A DNA stretch of 64,000 nucleotides. Source: Granulicatella elegans ATCC 700633. Its GTDB lineage: Bacteria > Bacillota > Bacilli > Lactobacillales > Aerococcaceae. The DNA lies in contig NZ_KI391971.1 of NCBI RefSeq assembly GCF_000162475.2, positions 1,571,609 to 1,635,608 of the forward strand. The letters are read 5' to 3'. Shown piece after piece: positions 35,360-44,500 of the stretch (within the stretch, counting starts at the first letter, position 1; every line of letters starts with the position of its first letter). The position numbers were made by a program, and so were the translations under genes. A model generated the notes under the pieces. That model ran no database searches. It had not been told where the DNA came from and worked only from the letters and a program-made list of their open reading frames with translations.

Positions 35360-35382
35360 ATGTTTTTCTAATTTAATAGGTA

Positions 35383-36384
35383 TTATACCCATTCACCGTT
35401 AGCGTTAACAGTGTATCCGTCAACAGTTGTGTTAACAGCTAAAGCACCTGTAGCATCTACATAGTACCATTTTCCATCAACTTCGAACCATTGGCTAGCT
35501 TTCATAGCGCCTGATCCTTCTAAGTAGTACCAAGTTCCGTTATCTTGTAACCATCCAGTTTGCATTTCGCCTGAACCGTTTAAGTAGTACCAAGTTCCGT
35601 TATCTTGTACCCACCATTTTTGTGATACGCCTTCAGCGTTAAAGAAGAACCATTTTCCTTCGATTTGTTTCCAGCCAGTTACAGCTTTGTTGTTAGCATA
35701 GTATTTCCAACCAGCTTCTTCTTGAACCCATTGGTCTTTAACAACGTTGTATGAATCAGTTTTTTCTAATACTAAATCTACTTCAGCGTTTGTATAGAAT
35801 GAACCATCTGAAACTACTGATGGAGAAGAAACAATACTTCCAACTTGTAAGTCAGCAGGTACAAAGTAACCTTTTGGTGCATTTACAACACGATATACAA
35901 CTACTTCACCTTTTTTAACTGCAATTTCAACGTCTCCGCCTTCATTTGAAGTAGCTTTAGCATATTTTGTTACTAAATCATCTCTTTTTTTAGCTGCAAA
36001 CTCTTCAGCAGTTGTGTGTACATAAAGACCAAAAGCATCTAAATCTTTGAATTTTAATACTTCAACTTCAACACCTGGAATTGGGTTTCCTACACGGTCT
36101 TTAACAGCAAAACGAACAAAAGTATCTTTGTCAAATGCTTGTGGTTTACCGTGATAAGGGTTGTAAGCTGGAGTAGCTGGTTTGTATTGTTCAGCTTCTG
36201 GAACAACTCCAGTATGTTCTGAAACAACTTTATTTGCTGAATAAGTTGTTGTTTCTAATTTACCAGTTTCTGGGTTTACACGACCAGTTACTGAAGCACC
36301 ATTGTTAGTATCAGCATTAGCTGTGTTGTAAGCAGCGAATAATGATAAAGCTGCTACACTTGTTAATAATAATTTTTTCTTCAT
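35383..36384 (-). CDS. Choline-binding protein with SpaA-like domain (333 aa)
   Basis: A signal peptide (cut after NANA, about residue 24) is followed by an about 190-residue region with a prealbumin-like/SpaA pilin-type fold: FVRFAVKDRVGNPIPGVEVE, a GGDVEIAVKKGEVVVYRVV strand pair and APKGYFVP. Five choline-binding repeats then end in VDGYTVNANGEWV. Such domains serve as structural or adhesive modules. It has its own terminator and promoter, so it is a separate unit from the two CBP genes downstream. No enzyme motif is seen. Confidence 0.8.
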   Translation of the reverse strand: MKKKLLLTSVAALSLFAAYNTANADTNNGASVTGRVNPETGKLETTTYSANKVVSEHTGVVPEAEQYKPATPAYNPYHGKPQAFDKDTFVRFAVKDRVGNPIPGVEVEVLKFKDLDAFGLYVHTTAEEFAAKKRDDLVTKYAKATSNEGGDVEIAVKKGEVVVYRVVNAPKGYFVPADLQVGSIVSSPSVVSDGSFYTNAEVDLVLEKTDSYNVVKDQWVQEEAGWKYYANNKAVTGWKQIEGKWFFFNAEGVSQKWWVQDNGTWYYLNGSGEMQTGWLQDNGTWYYLEGSGAMKASQWFEVDGKWYYVDATGALAVNTTVDGYTVNANGEWV

Positions 36385-36430
36385 AATATTATACCTCTCT
36401 TTATTTTTTTGGTTTTTATATTATAAGATA

Positions 36431-36459
36431 ATGCTACCTCACTGATTGTTCATTGTCAA
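36431..36459 (-). promoter_or_regulatory. Probable promoter of the 333-residue choline-binding protein
   Basis: TTGACA (36454-36459) with TAGCAT 17 bp away (36431-36436); a better TATAAT lies 11 bp further down at non-standard spacing. Confidence 0.45.
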
Positions 36460-37077
36460 GCTATTTTACGAAAAAAGTTGAGTTTTTCACTTTTTAGGTT
36501 ATGGTTATGATGGTAATAAGTTCATAACTTGTCATGTCAACCTGTGTTTTCACAATATTTATAATATTGTTCTTTCAAACAAAGATATAATACCACTTAT
36601 CCACAACTTCCGCAAGTATTATAATATTACGGTTATTTTACAATTGCTTTGTTCGATTGTTACAACTACTTGTTACATTGTTTCATTTTTATCCTAGTGA
36701 ATTTTACTTTTATTTTATATTATAATACTCTCTTTAATATATGTACTTTTATTTTTTTAATAATCTTCATTAACGATTCCTTTTTCTTCCTTATATTAAA
36801 GGTAATAATCTAGCGTTTTCTTAACACGTATTTTATTATCAATTTCATGATTCATTTTATTCCGATTTCAAAGAATAGATGATTTTAGTAATTATTTAAA
36901 CAATTTTTAAAACAACTAAGTCTCTCTTAAAACCTTTTGTACAAAGATTTAAAAGAACAGATTTTTTAAGATTAATCTGATTATAGGGATTACTTATTCC
37001 ATGAAAAAACTATTCTGTAATTTTATTTAGACTTTCTATCCTTTTTATAAGTTCTTTTTTTCACAGATATGCTGATC

Positions 37078-37210
37078 TAACATTCGTTAGATTCATTCCC
37101 GTAACTGCCTCAATAAAGTCTTCTAAAATATATTCCTTTCGTGTTGTTGTCATCATTTTTTGAGGAGTAAGTCATTTGTTGATTTGATTTTGATATCGAT
37201 TCCTCTTTTA
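37078..37210 (-). pseudogene. Decayed duplicate of the 5' end of the Rpn nuclease gene
   Basis: The minus strand reads KIKSTNDLLLKK, then after a one-base loss MMTTTRKEYILEDFIEAVTG and MNLTNVRS, matching the first about 40 codons of the gene at 37361-38269 including its leader. The start codon is ATA instead of ATG. It is a truncated tandem copy. Confidence 0.7.
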
Positions 37211-37360
37211 TTTTTATACACCTATATATACGAAATGAATAGAAAAAAAAGATTTTTAGTATAGAATTTTTTCATTTTTTAGTACCTCAAAAATCTGAAT
37301 CTTAAAATTTATAGCATCAAAAAAGAACAGTCCTATAACGAGCTGTCCTTCTTTTCACTA

Positions 37361-38269
37361 CTATTCCATTTCTTTTCTAAATGCTTCGATTTCTTCAATC
37401 GACAATCCTGTATGTTTTTGGATTTCTTCGATTGGTAAGTTCATTTTGAAGCAGATCATGACTTGCCCTTTTCGTTCCCCAAGCGCTACGCCTTTCTCCA
37501 TTCCTCGTTTTTCCCCAAGAGCTACGCCTTGTTGACGTCCGATTTCAATCCCCTGTTCAAGCCCTTCTTCAAGTTGGTGTTTCATTACTTGATAGTATAC
37601 ATCTTCATATTTTTCCATTAATTCTGCAAGCCTCCGTTCTTCACCTGCTAGATTTGAGAAGTTTACGATTTTTTGTGCTTCTTTTAATCCTCTGCTTGAT
37701 TTCGGCTTAATTGTACCATTTTTTAGAAAGTCTCGCCACTCTGAAAAATCTCTACTTTCTCCATTAACAATAGCTTTATCTGTCAAATTTACTAAATAAA
37801 TTCGCCAATAGGGTTGTTGTTTTCGATTTCTTATTTCTTGATAATAAGCAAAATTGGTTAATCCAATTTCTATTCTAGCTTCTTGAAATTCTGGGAACAC
37901 TGTGAAATTGGTAACAACAATAGAAATAATCGGTTTTGCAGTTTCTGCTTTATAGTTTTGTGTATATGCCGTTGCCATATAGTTAAAGATACGTTCAAAG
38001 AAATCTTTGTGCTGATAGAGTTGCATTTCTATCATAATTTCCATACCATCTTCTGTAGTAGCTGCTACATCAACAATCGTGCTATACATTACTGGATTCA
38101 GATTTTCTATCGTTTTCTGATAAGTTTCAATCTGATATGGATTTGCTGGTCTAACATTTTTTAACTTCATTCCCGTAACTGCTTCAATGAAGTCTTCCAG
38201 AATATATTCCTTTCCTGCTGTTGTCATCATTTTTTTGAAGAGTAAGTCATTTGTAGGTTTTATTTTCAT
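37361..38269 (-). CDS. Rpn/PD-(D/E)XK nuclease family putative transposase
   Basis: The protein has 302 residues from MKIKPTNDLLFKKMM, with AGGAGG seven bases upstream (an earlier frame start has no site). It is a PDDEXK_2 (PF12784/Rpn) protein: DVAATTEDGMEIMIEMQLYQ carries the nuclease core (D, then E-x-Q in place of E-x-K), with FERIFNYMATAY and NFSNLAGEERRLAELM downstream and repeated GRQQGVALGEKRGMEKG heptads at the C-terminus. Rpn proteins promote RecA-independent recombination. These genes spread widely in this group; the decayed copy next door shows local duplication. Confidence 0.85.
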   Translation of the reverse strand: MKIKPTNDLLFKKMMTTAGKEYILEDFIEAVTGMKLKNVRPANPYQIETYQKTIENLNPVMYSTIVDVAATTEDGMEIMIEMQLYQHKDFFERIFNYMATAYTQNYKAETAKPIISIVVTNFTVFPEFQEARIEIGLTNFAYYQEIRNRKQQPYWRIYLVNLTDKAIVNGESRDFSEWRDFLKNGTIKPKSSRGLKEAQKIVNFSNLAGEERRLAELMEKYEDVYYQVMKHQLEEGLEQGIEIGRQQGVALGEKRGMEKGVALGERKGQVMICFKMNLPIEEIQKHTGLSIEEIEAFRKEME

Positions 38270-38455
38270 ATTGATTCCTCCTTTATTTTTCTCTTCACTT
38301 ATATATACGAAATAAATCAAGAAGAATATTTTTTACAGAAAAAATTTTTAATAATCTCATTTCCCAAAATCTCTAACACAATGTCTCAACGCATGATTCG
38401 TATCCCTTTCTAATTCAAAACGTTCAATTTCCCCTACAATTCACCAACACAAAAA

Positions 38456-38479
38456 ACACCCCCGATTTCTCGAGGATGT
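38456..38479 (-). terminator. Terminator of the first giant adhesin
   Basis: ACATCCTCGA/TCGGGGGTGT (two G-U pairs) with a four-base loop and six Us follow on the minus strand, about 80 bp past the stop. Confidence 0.7.
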
Positions 38480-38558
38480 CGTTAGACGTCTCATACTATT
38501 GAACCTTACTCTTAGGGCAACTGTCATTCATCATGAGGTAACCTGATTACGTTCAATC

Positions 38559-41500
38559 TTATTTTTCATCTTTTTTGTTTCTTTTTGGAGCTACTAGTCC
38601 TAATCCTGCAAGGATTGCACTTGCTGCTGCACCTAAGAATGCTGATTCTTGACCAGTTCCTGTATTTGGTAATTCTTGACGAGTTACTTTTTCTTGTTTA
38701 GCTGGTGTTGTTTCAACTGCTTTTGGTGCTGGAGCTACAACTTTACGGTAGATGTGACGAACGTTTCCGTTAGCATCTTTTTCAGTTCTTACTAATTCAT
38801 ATTCTACGATATCTTTAGCAGGAACTTCACCGTTTTCGTTAGGAATAATCACGTTTCCATTTTCATCCACAAATGTAGTCATCACTTTTGCTTCTGGAGT
38901 CACTTTACGGTAAACATTACGAACATTACCATTCGTATCTTTTTCAGTACGAACGATTTCGTAACCTTTTAATTCTTTACCTGGATGTGATCCATTTTCA
39001 TTTGGAATGATTAACTCTCCATTTTCGTCTACATAAGTTGTTAATACTTTTTCTGTAGTTGGTGTTGAAGTTGTTTTACCAACTTTTCTATAAATATGTC
39101 TTACTGTTCCATCTGGGTCAGTTACAGTTTCAACATATTCATATTCAGGAATATCTAATACAGGAGATAACATATCATATTCAAATCCTGGGATTACGTT
39201 TCCTTCTGTATCTCGGATAATTCCTTTTGGTTTTTCAACTGATGGAGTTGGTGTTGGAGTTGTTACTTTTTCGTATACGTGTTCGATATCCCCATTTCGA
39301 AGAGTCTTAGTTTCTACGAATCTGTATCCTGGAATATCTTTCTTATCTGTTGTTCCTTCTTCTACTGGATATCCTGGAATAACATTTCCTTCTTTATCTT
39401 TGAAGAATGTTTGAACTGGTGCGTAAGTGTGAACTGTATCTCCTTTTCCACTAGTTGTTGTACTTACTAGTTTGTAACCTGGAATGTTCTTAGGTTCTTT
39501 TGTTCCTTCTTCAATTTCAGTCCCTGGAATTGGGTGACCAGCTTGATCTACGTATCTTGTCGTTACTTTTTCGTAAACATACTCTGTATCTCCATTTGGA
39601 AGTTTCTTAGTTTCTACTACGTTATATCCTGGAATATTCTTAGGATCTTTTGTTCCTTCTTCTGTTTCTGTTCCTGGAATTGGGTTTCCATTTCTATCTA
39701 CGTGTTTAGTTGTTACTGGTTCGTAGATGTGTTTAGTGTTACCTTTTTCATCCGTTTCAGTCTTAACAAGTTTGTATCCTGAGATTTTTTCTGATGGTTT
39801 TTTACCATCTTTAGATGGGATAATTTCAGTTTCTTTACCATCTTTTCCTACGACTACAAATTTAGTGTCAGGACGTACTGTTGGTGTGTAAGAAGCTTTG
39901 ATTGTCTTACCGTTTTTATCTTTACGTACAACTTTTACTGGAGTAGCTTTTCCTACGAAGTTTGGTTCTGGAGTGAACGTTACTTTACCGTTCGCATCGA
40001 TTGTATAAGTTCCTTCTCCTGGAATTGTCTTAGTAGTTGTTCCATCTTCAAATGTTGGCGCTACTGTAGTGTCCACATCACCTTTGAATACTGGAGTATT
40101 CGATTGAGGTTGTCCTTTAGCACCTTCTGATACTACGTTTTCAGTAGTTGTTTTACCTAATACTGTTGGAGTGTAAGTAGCTGTTACTGGTGTTCCATTT
40201 TTATCTACACGTTTCACAGTTACACCTTTAGCTTTTCCTACGAAGTCTGGTTCTGGAGTGAATGTTACTTTACCGTTTGCATCGATTGTGTAAGTTCCTT
40301 CTCCTGGTACTTTCTTCTCAGTTGTTCCATCTTCAAATGTTGGCGCTACTTTGTCATCAATCTCTACTGTTACAGTTTTACCATTTACTTTAGTAATTCC
40401 TGCTGTAAATACTGGTGTTTCTGATTGAGGTTGTCCTTTTTCACCGATTGATGTTACATCTTTAGAACTTGGAGTTACTGGTAATACTACTGGAGTATAT
40501 TTAGCTGTTACTGGTGTTCCGTTTTTGTCCACACGTTTCACGGTTACTCCGTTAGCTTTTCCAGTGAAGGATTTTTCAGGAGTAAATGTTACAGTTCCGT
40601 CTGGGGCTACTGTGTAAGTTCCTTCTCCTGGTACTACTTTTTCAGTTGAACCATCTTCAAATGTAGCTGGTTTAGTATCATCAAGTTCTACAGTTTTTTC
40701 TACACCGTTCACTGTTGTTTTACCTGCTTCAAAGGCTGGTTTACCTTTTTGAGTTGCACCTTGTACATCAGTAGTTACTTCATCATCTGAAGTTGGAGTT
40801 ACTGGCTTAACAGTTGGTGTGTATTTTGCTGTTACTTCTGTACCATTTTTATCCACACGTTTAACAGTTACACCACTAGCTTTACCTGTGAATTGTGGTT
40901 CTGGAGTGAATGTTACTACACCATTTTCATCGATAGTGTAAGTCCCTTCTCCCGGCACTTTCTTTTCTGTTGTTCCATCATCAAATGTTGGTTTAACAGT
41001 TTCATCGATTTCTACAGTTACTTCTTGACCATTAACTGTTGTTTTACCAGCTGTAAATACTGGAGTTCCAGTTTGTTTAGCGCCTTGTACATCTTCAGAA
41101 ACTACGTCATCTGATGTTGGAGTAACTGCTTTAACAGTTGGTGTGTATTTTGCTGTAGCTGGAGTTCCGTTTTTATCTTTACGTTGAACTTCAACTCCTT
41201 GTGCCTTACCTGTGAATTTTGGTTCTGGTTTGAATGTTACTTCACCCGTTTCTGGGTTGATTGTGTAAGTTCCTTCTCCTGGTACTTCTACTGAAGTTTC
41301 ATCAGTTGGTTCTCCTGTTTCTGGATTGATTAATTTCGCTGGTACAGTTAAATCGATAGGAGTCTTAGTATTTCCTTCAGTAAATGTTGGAGTTCCACTT
41401 TGTTCTTGACCTTGTGCACCTTGAGAACTTGCTTCTTTAGCAGTTGGTGTAACAGGCGTGATATTTGGAGTGTAAGTTGTTGTTACAGCTGTTCCATTTG

Positions 41501-44500
41501 TATCTTTGGCTTGAACTGTTACTGGTTGAACTTCTCCTGAGTAAGTTTTAACTGTTGGAGTGAATACTGCCACTGGATCTTTACCATCTTCTGTTGTAAG
41601 AGTGTATTTACCAATTACATTACCATCTGGATCTTTAGCTGGTACTTCTGTAGCTGGTTGTCCATTTTCATCTAATAATGTGTAAGTTGTTGGATCGATT
41701 GTTACAACTTCTTCAGTTTTAACTTTTGTCATTGGGTTTTCAACTTCAACTACTCCACCTTTGAATTTAACTGATTGGCTTTGAGTTTGACCTTGAATGT
41801 CTGAAGTTACTGATGGTTCTGCAGTTGGTTTAACACCGATTACTACCGCAGAGTATTTACCAAGTGCTGGAGTACCGTTTTTATCCACTCGTTTAACTGT
41901 TAATTCAGTACCTTTACCTTTGAAGTTTTTATCTGGAGTGAATGTTACAGTTCCATTTTCTGCAACTGTGTAAGTTCCTTCTCCTGGAATTGTTACACTT
42001 GTTACTTCTTGACCTGTAGTTGGGTCAATTAGTTTCGCTGGTACAGCTTCATCAATATCAACAGTTTTTTCAACACCGTCGATTGTTGCTTTACCACCGA
42101 TGAAGTTTGGTTTACCACTTTGTACTTTACCTTGAACACCTGCAGTCTCAACTTCTGTTCCTTCTGGAGATGCTGGGTGTACAACTGCTGTGTATTCTGC
42201 AGTTACTGGTGTTCCGTTTTGGTCTTTACGAACAACTGTCATTGTTGTTCCTTTACCTTTAAATTGTTTATCTGGAGTGAAGTGTACAGTTCCATCTGGA
42301 TCTACTGTGTAAGTTCCTTCTCCTGGAATTGTCTTAGTAGTTGTTCCATCTTCAAATGTTGCTGGTACTTTATCGTCCATTGGTACTTCTACTTCTTCAC
42401 CATTGATTGTAGTTTTACCAGGTTTGAATTCTGGTTTACCACTTTGAGGAGCACCTTGAATATCTTCTGTAAATGTATTCACACCTACTGGACTCACTGG
42501 TTTAACAGTTGGTGTATAAGTAGCTGTTGTTGGAGTTCCATTCGCATCTTTTGCTTGAACTGTTGCTGGTACTGGAGTACCTACGAAGTCTTTATTTGGT
42601 GTAAATGTCACTTTACCTGTTGTTGGATCGATTGTATACGTACCAACTTCTTTTCCGTTAGCGTCTTTTGCTGGGATTGTTGTTGCATCAGTTGGTTGTC
42701 CAGTAGCTGGATCAATTAATTTAGCTGGCTGAGTTGCATCGATCTTCATAGGAACTTTTTCATTACCTGGAGTGAATGTTGGAGTTCCTTCTTGAGGTTG
42801 TCCTTGTGCACCTTCAGTAGATTTTGGAGTTCCTGTTGGTTCAACTGGAGTAATATTTGGAGTATAAGTTGTTGTTACTGGTGTTCCATTTGTATCTTTC
42901 GCTTGGATAGTAACTGGAGCAACTTCTCCTGCATATGTTTTATCAGTTGGTGTAAATACGGCAGTTGCTTTACCGTCTACAACTTTAAGTGTGTAAGTAC
43001 CGATAACATCTCCTGCTGGGTTTTTAGCTGGTACTGATTCTGCTGGTTGTCCATTTTCATCTAATAATTTGTATGAAGTAGTGTCGATTGGTACTTCTTT
43101 TTCAACACCGTTAACTGTTGCTTTACCAGATTTGAACGTTACTTCTTTCGATTGTTCAACACCTTGTACATCAGTTGTTTCAGCTGGTTCTGCATTTGGT
43201 GTTACACCTACGATTGTTGGAGTATAAGTTGTTTTCACTTTACTTCCATTTTCATCTTCTGCTTGAACGTTTGCTGGTTGTACTTTACCTTTGTATTCTT
43301 TATTTGTTGGTGTAAATGTTACTTTGTTAGTAGCTGGGTCAATTGTGTATTCCCCTACTTTGTTTCCTTCTGAGTCTAAAGCGTCTACTGGAGTACCTGG
43401 TGCTACTGGGTTACCTGAAGCATCAAGTAGAACCGCTGAGTTAGCTTTAATTGGTACTGATTTTTTAACACCTTCTACTGTTGTTTCACCAGGTGCAAAT
43501 GATACAGTTCCGTCTTGTGGTTGTCCTTGGATACCTGAAGATTCTGCTGGTGTTGCTGTTGGTATTACACCTACGATATGTGGAGTATAAGTAGTATTTA
43601 CTTTCGTTCCGTTTTTATCTTCTGCTTGTACTTTAGCTGGTGCAACTTTTCCAGTGTAAGTTTTATCTGTTGGCGTGAATGTTACTTCACCTGTTGCTGG
43701 GTTTACTGTGTATTCCCCTACTTTATTTCCTTTTTCATCTAAAGCATCAACTGGGCCATTTGCTTCTGTTCCATCAGCATTTAATAATTTCACAGAATTT
43801 TCTTTAATTGGTACTTCTGCATTTCCTTCTGTAAATGTAGGAGTTCCTTTTTGAGTTTCCCCTTGAACGCCTGCTGAATCTGATGGCTTAGCTGTTGGCG
43901 TTACAGCAGTTACTGTTGGAGTGTATTTTGTAGTAGCTGTAGCTGTTACTGGTTGACCATCTTTATCTTGACCTACTGGTGCTGTTAATGTTACATCAAC
44001 ACCTGAAGCAGTTCCTTTAAATGTTGGAAGTGGTTGGAATGTTACTTCACCTGTTGTTGGGTTAATTGTGTAAGTTCCTTCTCCATCAACCATTACAGAA
44101 TCCACTTTAGCGCCAGTTTTTGGATCTACTAATTTAGCTGGGTAAGTAGCACTTGGTGTTACTGGTGTAGCTGTAGCTGCATCACCTTCGGTTTTAAATG
44201 TTGGTGTTTTCTTCTGTTCTTTCCCTTGAATATCTGTTGATTTTTCAGGGTCAGCAGTAATTTCTTTTGGAGTTACTGTTGGAATATAAACAGCATCCAT
44301 CGTTTTAGTTGTTCCTGCTGAGTGTGTTCCATCATTAATATTTTCTAATTGGTTTTGATTTGTTAATGCAGTCCATCCTGTTGATTGACCATTTGAGTCT
44401 ACAGCACGTAATACAATACCATCCGCTTTACCTATAAAGCTAGCTTCTGGAGTAAATGTAACCTTGTCATCTGTAACTGTATAAGTACCTTGACCTGCTT

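Larger units (their letters stand above)
36385..37360. other. Long AT-rich intergenic region
   Basis: The stretch holds the promoter of the 333-residue CBP gene at its left edge, several hundred bases of AT-rich DNA without a supportable ORF, the decayed nuclease 5' end (37078-37210) and an imperfect terminator hairpin (37324-37349) for the nuclease gene. Confidence 0.5.

Noticed and set aside
8157-36459. GAGGTAG near the -10 of two choline-binding-protein promoters (8166-8172, 36434-36440)
   Set aside because: Only two occurrences at slightly different distances from the -10, and the other two such genes lack it; this could be chance.
42120-42719. Plus-strand Cys/Trp-rich frames opposite the giant adhesins
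   Set aside because: They are antisense shadows of the repeat codons; they lack ribosome sites and vary with the repeats.
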